DNA of 64,000 bases from contig NZ_JAVHUW010000065.1 of the NCBI RefSeq assembly GCF_030954495.1, forward strand, positions 1-64,000. The letters are read 5' to 3'. Origin of the DNA: Candidatus Desulfosporosinus nitrosoreducens. GTDB lineage: Bacteria; Bacillota; Desulfitobacteriia; Desulfitobacteriales; Desulfitobacteriaceae. Below are positions 9,242 to 16,905 of this stretch, piece by piece. A program made the position numbers and the translations under genes. The notes beneath the pieces are model-generated. The model was not told the DNA's origin, made no database searches, and was given only the letters and a program-made list of their open reading frames with translations. How positions within the stretch are numbered: position 1 is the first letter of the stretch; each line of letters opens with the position of its first letter.

Positions 9242-10135
9242 ATTACGGAGAAGTTTATTTATAAAAAAGCGGTGGAAATTACGGCGCTTTCAGCGAGTTT
9301 TACGGATTTCAAATATAAAAAGCATTGCCATGAGGAATATGCTTTAGGGGTGACGCTGCGGGGGGTTCAGCAATATAACTTATACTAATTTGCGCCTAAA
9401 AGATTAGATATTTCACAATTCTTGACTGCCATACAGCTTTGTTACAGTGTCTTACCTAAATGAGAAATGTAATATATTAAACACAAATTAGTATTAGACG
9501 GCTGTTTACAGTCATCTTATCGAAACGGTGTGATGCTCTTTAATCCCGAGCAGGCTCATGACGGGAGGTCACAGGATAGGGCAGGCATTGATTATATTAT
9601 GCTCTATATTAAGCCTGAGCTGTTTATGGAGATACTTGAGAAAAAAGAAACAGTTCGTTTTTCTTCGCCTATTGTTTATAACTATGAACTTGAGCAAGGC
9701 ATTTTAGATTTGGCGGACGCTATATTTAGCGATTATGATGAATCTCTGTGCAATGAATTGCTTTTATCCTTAGCGGATAATTTTTCCCAGTCGGAAATCA
9801 GTATGACTTACCAAAAGAATAACGTTCTCATCAAAAAAGCAAAGGAGATGATTTACTATAACTTAGACAAAATGTTAAGCCTTGCTGAAATTTCTAAAGA
9901 GTTCGGGATGTCCAAATTTCAGTTTATCAGGATCTTTAAAGCCAATACGGGGATTTCGCCATATCAGTATTTTTTAAATTACAAAGTAGAACGTGCCAAG
10001 CAGTTAATAGAAAAAAACCGGGATGTTTATTCGGCTGTGACAGAATGCAATTTCGTTGATTTAACCCATTTAAACAGACATTTTAAAAGCATATACGGAA
10101 CAACCGCCTTTGAATATATGTCTCAGTTAAATTAA
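9242..10135 (+). pseudogene. AraC family regulator interrupted by a MITE
   Basis: Two pieces of one gene. The 5' piece (9242-9382) encodes a cupin-type sensor start (KKHCHEEYALGVTLRGVQQY) and the 3' piece (9497-10135) the rest of the sensor plus two AraC HTH motifs (ISKEFGMSKFQFIRIFKA, LTHLNRHFKSIYG). Between them is a 111-bp insertion flanked by TTA repeats, giving a stop (TAA, 9386-9388). Deleting the insertion and one TTA rejoins the frame exactly (..QQYNL-DGCLQSSYRNG..). The expected start codon reads ATT (9242) behind GGCGGTGAT, possibly a second lesion. A 201-aa C-terminal fragment could still be made from ATG 9530. Confidence 0.88.
9383..9493. mobile_element. MITE-like element, 111 bp, in the AraC gene
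   Basis: Terminal inverted repeats TACTAATTTG / CAAATTAGTA (perfect 10 bp) bound the element, and direct TTA repeats at 9380-9382 and 9494-9496 look like a 3-bp target duplication. There is no open frame inside. Precise removal restores the host gene. The parent transposon is not in this window. Confidence 0.85.
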
Positions 10136-10237
10136 GCATTAACCGTTGAATGTTACTAAATAAGTGCGCCGGATTTAAGTGTTCGTGGGTGGGATCAACC
10201 TTCGAGCTTAAAATAGAACTCCAAAGAAATTAAGAAA

Positions 10238-10274
10238 CGCGGCCCTATAAAGCTAATGCTTATAGAAGGCCGCG
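10238..10274 (-). terminator. Terminator after the lipoprotein gene
   Basis: Stem CGCGGCC..TATAA / TTATA..GGCCGCG. On the minus strand it is followed by TTTCTTAATTTC. Nothing else is seen in the 180 bp around it. Confidence 0.65.
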
Positions 10275-10317
10275 ATTTAGGCAGTGGTCAATTGCTTATA
10301 TCATCTCTCAAACATTT

Positions 10318-10980
10318 TTACTTCAAAGCCGCTAAAGCCTGTTTGTAAATATCTTGCGCATTAAAACTGTGGTCGTTGTTTGCAGGCGGGGTGCCATTTG
10401 TAGGCTTGGTTCCATTTGGAGAAGCATTTGTTCCACCGGAAGAACTTGAATTAGCGGAGGAACTTGAGTTAGCGGAAGAGCTTGAGTTGTCAGAAGGGTT
10501 TGAGGTATTGGAACTGCTCTCCGGATTGGCAGAATTATTGTTGCCGTTATGGCGGTTGCCACCGGGGCCTTGGGCCAGAAAGCTTTTTTGCTGATCCGTA
10601 AATACACCGGTGATTGCATCTGCTTTCGTCTGCAGAACATCGTCTGTTGGATTTGATGTGCTGATCAGTTCCTGCAAAATTGGTTTAATGGTGTTGGACT
10701 GTTCGCTGGTTAAAACGACTTGTTGGCTGCGTTGAAGTTGAAGAACGTCCATGGCAGCTTTAACAGCAGGATTTGCCGCCATCTGATCAGGATTTTTTTG
10801 CCCCTGGTCAGTTTGAGTTTGAGCAGATTGGTTTTGAGCAGATTGACTTTGTGTTTGCTGAGTAGAAGCAGCCTGCTGGGTTCCACAGCCGGCAATGCCA
10901 AACGCTATTAAGAAAGTAATTATGGTACCTGCTGCCATCTTTTTTGGCTTATGTAGTAGTTTATTCTTTTTTTGATTCAC
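10318..10980 (-). CDS. Low-complexity Ser/Asn/Gln-rich lipoprotein, unknown
   Basis: 220 aa. Basic N-terminus, hydrophobic segment (about 16-30) and lipobox GIAGC (Cys32), so it is probably an exported lipoprotein. A Gln/Ser/Thr-rich spacer (35-70) leads to a helical region (about 72-140; VKAAMDVLQLQRSQQVVLTSEQ), then a low-complexity tail of repeated NSSSSA units and Pro/Asn/Gly. The helical core with a Ser/Asn tail recalls small secreted proteins common in Clostridia whose function is unknown. Tandem ~15-bp DNA repeats at about 10430-10490 encode the SSSSAN units and may vary by slippage. Confidence 0.72.
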   Translation of the reverse strand: MNQKKNKLLHKPKKMAAGTIITFLIAFGIAGCGTQQAASTQQTQSQSAQNQSAQTQTDQGQKNPDQMAANPAVKAAMDVLQLQRSQQVVLTSEQSNTIKPILQELISTSNPTDDVLQTKADAITGVFTDQQKSFLAQGPGGNRHNGNNNSANPESSSNTSNPSDNSSSSANSSSSANSSSSGGTNASPNGTKPTNGTPPANNDHSFNAQDIYKQALAALK

Positions 10981-11191
10981 AGAAATCTCTCCTTAAAGGT
11001 TTTTTTCAAAGGTTAAATTACCTAGGCATTGCTTAATACCTTAGACTTGTAAAATTCCAGAAAGAGCCATGTCACCTCCAAACGATTCTTTATGCGTGGA
11101 TTTTGGGAGTGTTTTCCATAAGTGTATCTCTGATAAATACTTTAATCCTGGTTCCTGAATTAAGGCTTAAAGTTAGCTGAATGTTTATTAA

Positions 11192-11241
11192 GCTGTTCCT
11201 GAAAATTTGCTGAAAGGAGCTGAGGGCTTTAAAGGAACAGC
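11192..11241 (+). other. Hairpin in the cooT upstream region
   Basis: Perfect 9-bp stem GCTGTTCCT / AGGAACAGC around a 32-nt loop, inside the ~510-bp gap between the lipoprotein gene and cooT. The rest of the gap is AT-rich with no open frame I trust. It matches no riboswitch I know. Confidence 0.4.
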
Positions 11242-11415
11242 GAATTAATAATATTCAAACTAAGCAATACAAAAGAAGGAATTTCTAATTCGTATGTCGA
11301 ATAAATTTTTTAGTAAAAGTAAAATCATAAATCAAGAGTTAAACTAATGGATTCTGCTGTTAAAATTTAAGATTTACTCAGAATATCAGGAATTCGAGCA
11401 ATTAAATCAAAAAAT

Positions 11416-11464
11416 AAAGGCCATGGAGGTCTGACCTAAAAAGGGTCACTCTATGGCCTTTTTT
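11416..11464 (+). terminator. Intrinsic terminator just before cooT (possible attenuator)
   Basis: Stem AAAGGCCAT / ATGGCCTTT with further internal pairing (TGACC / GGGTCA), followed by TTTTTT. It ends only 13 bp before the cooT SD, and no plus-strand gene lies upstream for it to terminate, so it may attenuate transcription of the cooT operon. Confidence 0.7.
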
Positions 11465-11491
11465 AACTTTAATTTTAAGGAGGATAAAACA

Positions 11492-11725
11492 ATGTGCGAA
11501 GCTAATGCTTACTTTAAGAACAACGGCCAAGAAGTTTTGTTTATGGAGTCGGTGGATGTTATCGAGCCTTATGAAGACGGCTTAAAACTCGTGGATATTT
11601 TCGGCCGGCAAAAATTTGTGAAGGCGCAAATTAAAGACATGACGCTGCTCAACCATCGAATTGTATTAGAAGAAATAGCCGAGGCTAAAAGGGGTGCCCT
11701 AGACAAAACGGTTCAACGACTATAG
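11492..11725 (+). CDS. cooT: CooT family nickel-binding protein
   Basis: 77 aa from ATG 11492, chosen because AAGGAGG ends 8 nt upstream; the upstream in-frame ATG at 11453 lies inside the terminator hairpin. The MCEANAYF start with Cys2 and the GLKLVDIFGRQKFVKAQIKDM fold are family hallmarks. CooT of Rhodospirillum binds Ni(II) through Cys2 at the dimer interface and helps mature CO dehydrogenase. First gene of a three-gene cluster with ECF transporter parts, consistent with nickel or cobalt handling. Confidence 0.87.
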   Translation: MCEANAYFKNNGQEVLFMESVDVIEPYEDGLKLVDIFGRQKFVKAQIKDMTLLNHRIVLEEIAEAKRGALDKTVQRL

Positions 11726-11752
11726 CGGCTGATATAAAAGGAGGCAACCCGG

Positions 11753-12691
11753 ATGGAACTGCCCGGTTGGTTAAACGAAACGAGTCCTGCCCTGTGTCGT
11801 TGTGGCTGCGGTGGTCGCCGGAAAGGGCACTTTATCGAGAAGACGCTGCGGGACATTATTAAGATTATACACGAGGCTGTTTTTGCCGAGGAAGTCGCCC
11901 TGCGGCAAGGGTTTCTGCAAGATTTGGATTCGCGAGTCAAAGTGGTAATGCTGATGTACTTTTTGGTCATCGTTAACCTATGTTCACAGCTTTCTTTGTT
12001 ATGGGGATTTTACTTAGTGCTGCTTATAATCGCGGTGTTCTCTCGTTTGCCGTTGCGTCAAGTGGTCTTACGGGTTTGGCTGGTTATCCCATTATTTACT
12101 GGAATCATGGTGCTGCCGTCGCTCTTTAACTGGGTGCGTCCAGGTGACCCGCTTTGGGTTATAGCGAATTTTCACCATTCTCTGCGCATTGGCTTTATAT
12201 CTTTGCCGCCTACTTTAGCAGTGACTAAACAGGGGCTGTGGGGTGGCGCTATGCTGGTCAGCAGGGTGGGTATCTCAGTTTCTTTAGCTGTAATTCTTAC
12301 TTTAAGCACTCGTTGGATGGACTTTTTGCGTGCTCTGCGTTCCTTTTATGTACCGAAAATTTTTGTAGTAACACTTGAAATGACTTACCGCTATATATTT
12401 GTTTTAATTTCAGCTATGGAGGAAATGTTTCTGGCTCGTAAGGCCCGTGACGCCGGGCAATCAGCTGCGAAAGAACAAAGAAGATTTATAGGCTCGGCAG
12501 TGGGCGGCTTATTTGGCAAGTCATTGCAGATGAGTGAGGAAGTCTATTGGGCCATGACTGCCCGGGGATATTCCGGAGAAATACGCCTTTTGCAGCGTTC
12601 CCGCCTCGGTTGGCAGGATGTTTTAATTTTGTTGCTGGTAGTTCTGGCGGGTCTTATCATGTTTGTCGCGAACAAAGTATTGGGAGGATGA
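11753..12691 (+). CDS. Energy-coupling factor transporter T component (CbiQ/NikQ-like)
   Basis: 312 aa. About five membrane segments (about 60-130, 160-190, 285-308) and the two cytoplasmic coupling motifs with Ala-Arg-Gly (MFLARKARDAG, YWAMTARGYSG). Unusual is the N-terminus before the fold, with four cysteines or near it (SPALCRCGCGGRRKGHF), which could bind metal. SD AGGAGG 7 nt upstream. It overlaps the ATG at 12688 of the following frame. T components couple an S protein to two ATPases; no S component is encoded nearby. Confidence 0.87.
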   Translation: MELPGWLNETSPALCRCGCGGRRKGHFIEKTLRDIIKIIHEAVFAEEVALRQGFLQDLDSRVKVVMLMYFLVIVNLCSQLSLLWGFYLVLLIIAVFSRLPLRQVVLRVWLVIPLFTGIMVLPSLFNWVRPGDPLWVIANFHHSLRIGFISLPPTLAVTKQGLWGGAMLVSRVGISVSLAVILTLSTRWMDFLRALRSFYVPKIFVVTLEMTYRYIFVLISAMEEMFLARKARDAGQSAAKEQRRFIGSAVGGLFGKSLQMSEEVYWAMTARGYSGEIRLLQRSRLGWQDVLILLLVVLAGLIMFVANKVLGG

Positions 12692-12705
12692 AAGGAGAGC
12701 CCCCT

Positions 12706-13488
12706 TTGGACATGATTTTTGACATTCATAACGTATCCTACTCGTATTTGCCCGGGCAATCTGTGCTCACCGATATAAACTTAAATATTCGCCAGGGAGA
12801 AGGCCTGGTGATTTTAGGGGCGAATGGCAGCGGCAAATCCACCTTGCTTAAAATGCTCTGCGGTCTGATTCATCCCGATTCAGGTCAAATCTATGCCTTT
12901 GGACAGGAATTAACCGAAGACGCTTTGCGCGATTCTAAGTTTCTGCAAGATTTCAGGCAACGAGTGGGTTTTGTATTTCAAAACTCGGATGCTCAGCTTT
13001 TTTCCGCCACTGTGTGGGACGAGCTGGCTTTTGCACCGTTACAGGCAGGGCTTACCAAGGCCGAGGTAAACCGGAGAGTGGATGATGTAGCGGAGCTGGT
13101 CGGTATCCGAAGCTTCTTAGACCGTGCTCCCTACAAGCTGAGCGGCGGGGAAAAGAAAAAAGTAGCCTTAGCCTGTGTGCTGACAGTCAACCCGGAGGTT
13201 TTGTTTTTGGATGAACCGACGAATGGACTTGATCCCCGCACTCAATTTTGGTTGGTTGAGTTTCTAAGTGCCCTGCAAAAGGCCGGCAAAACGGTTATCA
13301 TGGCAACTCATGATTTATCAATCGTTGAAGAGCTGGCACAGCGCGTGATTGTTTTTCGTGAGGATCACACTATAGCGGCGGATGGTATACCCTTGCAGGT
13401 ACTCTCCAATAGAGAACTATTGCTAGAGGTTAATTTAATTCATGAGCGGTCTCATTTCCATCTGGGTGGTAACCGGCAGCATCGTTAA
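12706..13488 (+). CDS. Energy-coupling factor ABC ATPase (CbiO/NikO-like)
   Basis: 260 aa from TTG 12706 (AAAGGAG 8 nt upstream); ATG 12688 and ATG 12712 are in-frame alternatives. Complete ABC ATPase: Walker A GANGSGKST, the ECF-type Q-loop VFQNSDAQLFSATVWDE, signature LSGGEKKKVA, Walker B VLFLDEPT and the H-loop ATHD. It powers uptake with the adjacent T component. Linkage to cooT suggests Ni or Co. Confidence 0.9.
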   Translation: MDMIFDIHNVSYSYLPGQSVLTDINLNIRQGEGLVILGANGSGKSTLLKMLCGLIHPDSGQIYAFGQELTEDALRDSKFLQDFRQRVGFVFQNSDAQLFSATVWDELAFAPLQAGLTKAEVNRRVDDVAELVGIRSFLDRAPYKLSGGEKKKVALACVLTVNPEVLFLDEPTNGLDPRTQFWLVEFLSALQKAGKTVIMATHDLSIVEELAQRVIVFREDHTIAADGIPLQVLSNRELLLEVNLIHERSHFHLGGNRQHR

Positions 13489-13575
13489 TCTATGATATGG
13501 TTTCGTTAGTGCTTTGGCTCTTTGCCGTTGAGGTAACAATGGGGGATTAGCAATCCGCCTGCAAGTTGACTAAAT

Positions 13576-13917
13576 CTAATCCCCGTCTTGTTCCAGAGCT
13601 TTATAATGAGAGAAAAAAAACTCAAAATTGGCCCGGCGCTGGCGGATGTCCTCGGCATATACGCTTAGCTCTTGCCTGCCCTTCGCAGTGATAGTGTACC
13701 ACTTGCGGGGCTGGCCGTTCTCCCTTGTTTCCCAATGAGTTTCTGCTGAACCGTTTTTCTCCAGCTCTTGCAAGCAGCGATAAACGTTGGCGCTGTCACT
13801 GAAACAATAAGGGAGCTCGTTTTGCAGCCGTGTTAAGAGCAGAGCTCCATAACTAGGGGCGTCTTCCAAGAAAAGGAGCAAAAAGGCCGGAGTATGTCGG
13901 CCATGTTTTTTAGGCAT
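13576..13917 (-). CDS. PadR family transcriptional regulator
   Basis: 113 aa. Winged-helix PadR domain: LLFLEDAPSYGALLLTRLQNEL, then a wing with GQPRKWYTITAKGRQEL, then a short C-terminal helix. It converges on the ECF genes from the opposite strand. Its upstream region carries three dyads, a likely autoregulatory operator. The ligand is unknown. Confidence 0.87.
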   Translation of the reverse strand: MPKKHGRHTPAFLLLFLEDAPSYGALLLTRLQNELPYCFSDSANVYRCLQELEKNGSAETHWETRENGQPRKWYTITAKGRQELSVYAEDIRQRRANFEFFFSHYKALEQDGD

Positions 13918-13946
13918 CAGAATTCACCTCACTTTTTAGCGGTAGG

Positions 13947-13996
13947 GTTTACCTAAACATACTGCTTACAGAAGTATGATGTTTACACAAGTAAAC
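13947..13996 (-). promoter_or_regulatory. Triple dyad upstream of padR
   Basis: Three consecutive inverted repeats: GTTTACCTAAAC (13947-13958, perfect), CATACT..AGTATG (13958-13978), and GTTTACACAAGTAAAC (13981-13996, arms perfect). PadR proteins bind dyads near their own promoters, so this is a probable operator. The GTTTAC half-site occurs in two of the three. Confidence 0.6.
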
Positions 13997-14175
13997 TGCT
14001 TTTAACAGTATATAGCTATTATATTAGCGCTGACCCGGAAATTAGTCAAAAAGCCTTTGAAAAGTCTAGGCAATTTAAAAACAGGGCTGGCTGGCTCTAA
14101 ATTAGGCAGTACTTTGTTAGAAATTAAGGGCATTCAGAGTTTAGTTTATTTAAGTTGGGTCTTGAGCCTAAATAA

Positions 14176-14212
14176 GTACTATAAGCCCCCGGCTTTGCCG
14201 GGGGCTTATAGG
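14176..14212 (-). terminator. Ferredoxin terminator
   Basis: Perfect long stem TATAAGCCCCCGGC / GCCGGGGGCTTATA with a TTTG-type loop. It sits 15 bp past the minus-strand ferredoxin stop; tails on both sides are only moderately T-rich. Confidence 0.75.
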
Positions 14213-14227
14213 TTAGTTTTTCTCCTA

Positions 14228-14413
14228 TTATTCCAGAGTAATTGCAGCTACGGGACAACTATTAGCCGCGTCTTTGGTCAACCTTTCGGCACCTTGGGGA
14301 ACAGGATTTATGTAAGCTTCGGCAAGCCCGAAACTATTCATTCTGAAGACTTCCGGACAAATTGCTTCACAGGAGGCACATCCTGTACAGTCAGAGTTAA
14401 CGGAAGCGAACAT
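14228..14413 (-). CDS. Ferredoxin, single [4Fe-4S]
   Basis: 61 aa from the second ATG (14413); AAAGGAG lies 8 nt upstream of it, while the first ATG (14431) overlaps that SD. Cys residues in SDCTGCASCEAICPEVF, with a distal Cys in NSCPVAAI, follow the C-x2-C-x2-C..C-P pattern of Desulfovibrio-type 4Fe-4S ferredoxins; an extra Cys (CEAIC) allows a second arrangement. A low-potential electron carrier for anaerobic metabolism, in a monocistronic unit. Confidence 0.92.
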   Translation of the reverse strand: MFASVNSDCTGCASCEAICPEVFRMNSFGLAEAYINPVPQGAERLTKDAANSCPVAAITLE

Positions 14414-14510
14414 ATTTGGCGCTCCTTTCATTACTAGTTATTAAAGCTAGGATAACGTGCGGATACCTGACAGTCAAGAGCAGAGTTTTTATGAATGTAA
14501 CAAGCCAAAT

Positions 14511-14644
14511 TTATCTGCTGACTATTCCGCTCTAAGACTCCCGTTTCGGTAAGCGGTGAGTCAAGAGCGGCTAAGTCCCTGAATAAGTGCGACTAAGATT
14601 CAGATGGAGTTAAAACTCCACCTGAATTAAGTCTTCTTTATCCG
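14511..14644. repeat. Dispersed double-hairpin element, copy 1
   Basis: Hairpin A (14511-14587): outer GACT..AGTC and CCGCTCT / AGAGCGG arms enclosing an inner hairpin ACTCCCG..CGGTGAGT. Hairpin B (14590-14635): arms GATTCAGATGGAGTT / AACTCCACCTGAATT. Close to copy 2 along its whole length. It fills most of the gap between ferredoxin and the GntR gene. No open frame inside. Confidence 0.85.
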
Positions 14645-14718
14645 GTGCTTGCTCATTAAAAATTTTTAGTGCTATAAGCTGCTATAAGCAATAGAAAGAC
14701 AGGCATTGTTAAGATATT

Positions 14719-14741
14719 TTTTGGAATACGGTATACCATTT
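14719..14741 (+). promoter_or_regulatory. GntR operator upstream of its own gene
   Basis: Arms TTTTGGAATA and TATACCATTT with a 3-bp centre (CGG). It has the same 10-3-10 layout as the perfect site before the chromate transporter genes, so this is the likely autoregulatory site. Confidence 0.65.
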
Positions 14742-14816
14742 TTCTCTTGCTATTATCCTGTTGGTTGATTTATAATTAATTCTGTCACGGAGATTATTTC
14801 TAAAGGGGAGAAAGCA

Positions 14817-15485
14817 ATGGACTATCGATTTTCACCTATTAAATATAATGATATGGGTCATATCCGTGATTCAGTCTTTGCCACACTGCGCAGTGCGATT
14901 CTTGAGAAAAAACTCGAGCCGGGGCAGAGGCTTGTCGAACGCAACATTGCGGAGCAGCTGGGAGTTAGCAGGACTCCCGTTCGTGAAGCGATACGACAGC
15001 TCGAATTAGAGAGGCTGGTCACGCATATTCCACGCAAAGGAGTCGTGGTCTCGGGCTTTACTAAGGAGGATATTATTGAGATTTTACTTATTCGGGCATC
15101 TTTAGAAGCACTTATATGCAGTATTGCGGCAACGAAAATAAAACCCAAAGAAGTTGAACGTTTAGCCTTGCTTGCCGGGCAGATTTCCGATGAGCAAAGC
15201 GAAGGAAATTTGAAAAAATCCAATCAGTTAAATGATACGTTTCATGAGATCATTTACAAAGCTGCTGATAGCCCGAGATTATACAGCTTATTCAGTACTT
15301 TGCGGGAGTATATCACGAAATTTACGCAAGTGGCGTATTCCAAACCCGGCCGCCCCGAAGAGGTGTGGGAAGAACACAATGAGATTATTGAAGCCTTGCG
15401 CAATCATGACAGCTCTCGAGCCGATGCCGCGGCTAAAAAACACGTGGAAAATTCCAATAAAGCTTTCTTAGAAATGACTTTTTAA
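14817..15485 (+). CDS. GntR family (FCD/FadR) transcriptional regulator
   Basis: 222 aa. N-terminal winged helix (about 15-78; ERNIAEQLGVSRTPVREAIRQL) and an all-helical FCD ligand domain (about 90-215) with the Asp/His residues of its metal/ligand site (NDTFHEIIYKAADSPRL, EEHNEIIEAL). SD AAAGGGGAGA. Matching dyads lie before this gene and before the chromate transporter pair 180 bp downstream, so it probably controls both. The ligand is unknown; FCD regulators usually sense organic acids. Confidence 0.9.
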   Translation: MDYRFSPIKYNDMGHIRDSVFATLRSAILEKKLEPGQRLVERNIAEQLGVSRTPVREAIRQLELERLVTHIPRKGVVVSGFTKEDIIEILLIRASLEALICSIAATKIKPKEVERLALLAGQISDEQSEGNLKKSNQLNDTFHEIIYKAADSPRLYSLFSTLREYITKFTQVAYSKPGRPEEVWEEHNEIIEALRNHDSSRADAAAKKHVENSNKAFLEMTF

Positions 15486-15543
15486 AATTTTAGCGGTTAA
15501 TAAAAACTAATTGTTACGGTACTTTATTCTACCCTTTTAATTG

Positions 15544-15566
15544 TTTTGGTATACGATATACCAAAA
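15544..15566 (+). promoter_or_regulatory. GntR operator before the chromate transporter pair
   Basis: Perfect arms TTTTGGTATA and TATACCAAAA around CGA. It is placed ~100 bp before the transporter start and is a better version of the dyad at 14719. Confidence 0.72.
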
Positions 15567-15665
15567 TATTAAAATAAATATAGGGAAAACATATATCTAA
15601 AGGTTAATTCATGCTATGGTTTAAGCTAATGCCAACATTAAATAAGAGAAGGTAGGAGAGATGGC

Positions 15666-16229
15666 ATGGGAATCTATTTCGAAATGTTCATTACGTTTTT
15701 TAAAATCGGCTGTCTGGCCTTTGGCGGTGGCTATGCTGTTATAGCCATACTGCAAAAAGAAGTTGTAGAAATAAAACAATGGGTCACTAATGATGAGTTG
15801 ACAGATATTATGGCTATTTCTCAAACTCTGCCGGGCATTATATTTGTCAATTCGGCGACGATGATCGGCTATCGAAAGAAGGGACTTCTCGGTGCCTGTG
15901 TGGCCACAGTAACGTCTTGCATGCCCACTTTTTTGCTGATCCTGATTCTAACCTTTGTTATTTGGGGATTCACGGACAATCCCATAGTTCACAAAGCTTT
16001 TACAGGAATTCTTCTGGGTGTTACCGCTTTAATCATTAATTCCGTCAAAAAAACCTGGCAAACAGCCGTTAAACACTATACGGACGTGATCTTGGCTTTA
16101 CTGTCCGCCGGCCTAATGCTTTTTACCAATATTAACGTCGTCCTTGTCCTGTTGTTTTTAGCGGCCCTGGGCTTTGCTAAAAATTTGTACTTTTTGACGG
16201 TGGGGGGTAAGCAAAATGAATCTCATTGA
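15666..16229 (+). CDS. chrA: Chromate transporter, CHR domain (first subunit)
   Basis: 187 aa, a single-domain short CHR protein. Signature FFKIGCLAFGGGYAVIAIL at the N-terminus and SQTLPGIIFVNSATMIGYR in the middle; about five or six membrane segments. Short CHR proteins occur as adjacent pairs with opposite topology and act together; some export chromate, others have unproven substrates. It overlaps its partner by 14 bp. Control by the adjacent GntR regulator suggests an organic anion or sulfate-like ligand rather than chromate; that is inference. Confidence 0.88.
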   Translation: MGIYFEMFITFFKIGCLAFGGGYAVIAILQKEVVEIKQWVTNDELTDIMAISQTLPGIIFVNSATMIGYRKKGLLGACVATVTSCMPTFLLILILTFVIWGFTDNPIVHKAFTGILLGVTALIINSVKKTWQTAVKHYTDVILALLSAGLMLFTNINVVLVLLFLAALGFAKNLYFLTVGGKQNESH

Positions 16230-16767
16230 ACTGTTTCTTGTCTTTTTGAAAATCGGAGCGGTTAGTTTTGGCGGCGGCTACGCCATGATTCCGTTTTTTG
16301 AAACGGAAATGGTATCCCACAACTGGGTATCCTTGACTGATTACGTTAAAGTTATTGCTATCGCCCAGGTGGTGCCAGGCCCCTTTGCTGTTGACTCTTC
16401 GTCTTATATTGGTTTCAGGGTCGCAGGCATTATTGGCGCCATTATTGCTACCACCGCTCTCTGTATTCCTTCATTTACAGCTGCGGTTATTATCACTAAA
16501 TTCTACACCCAGTTTAAAAAGAACAAGTATGTTAACGCGCTTTTAGTTGGTGTTAGACCGGCTGTGCTCGGACTGCTTATCAGCGCAGCCTATATTATAG
16601 GGGTTAAGCCTTTATACCAAGGAACTCATACCTTCCTGTCGCTGACAATGCTGAAAGCACTTGTCGTGATAGTGCTAGGCTATTTGGTCTTAAATCAGAA
16701 AAAAGTCAAAGTGGGTACTTTTACATTTATTGCCGCTACAGCCATAGTGGGTATACTTTTATTCTAA
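16216..16767 (+). CDS. chrA: Chromate transporter, CHR domain (second subunit)
   Basis: 183 aa, paralog of the preceding gene: FLKIGAVSFGGGYAMIPFFE, then AQVVPGPFAVDSSSYIGFRV. The pair matches the two halves of long-chain ChrA. Followed by a strong terminator. Confidence 0.88.
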   Translation: MNLIELFLVFLKIGAVSFGGGYAMIPFFETEMVSHNWVSLTDYVKVIAIAQVVPGPFAVDSSSYIGFRVAGIIGAIIATTALCIPSFTAAVIITKFYTQFKKNKYVNALLVGVRPAVLGLLISAAYIIGVKPLYQGTHTFLSLTMLKALVVIVLGYLVLNQKKVKVGTFTFIAATAIVGILLF

Positions 16768-16800
16768 GCTTCTCTGCCTCCATAGTCGGGCCGGTAAAAA

Positions 16801-16840
16801 TAAGAAAAGCGTGCGAGACATTAATTCGCACGCTTTTCTT
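16801..16840. terminator. Bidirectional terminator between chrA and ung
   Basis: Perfect 15-bp stem TAAGAAAAGCGTGCG / CGCACGCTTTTCTTA with T-rich ends both ways. It separates convergent transcription units. Confidence 0.88.
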
Positions 16841-16905
16841 ATCGGCTTTCAAAGATGTGACCTTTTTGTTTTTACAGATAACAATAGTTGATAAACGCTG
16901 GGAGA

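Noticed and set aside
10430..10500. Short tandem DNA repeats as a possible CRISPR or satellite
   Set aside because: They encode NSSSSA units in frame within the lipoprotein and have no spacer structure.
12547..12705. N-terminal extension of the ECF ATPase
   Set aside because: Lies within the T-component gene; the SD at 12691 and family length support the TTG at 12706.
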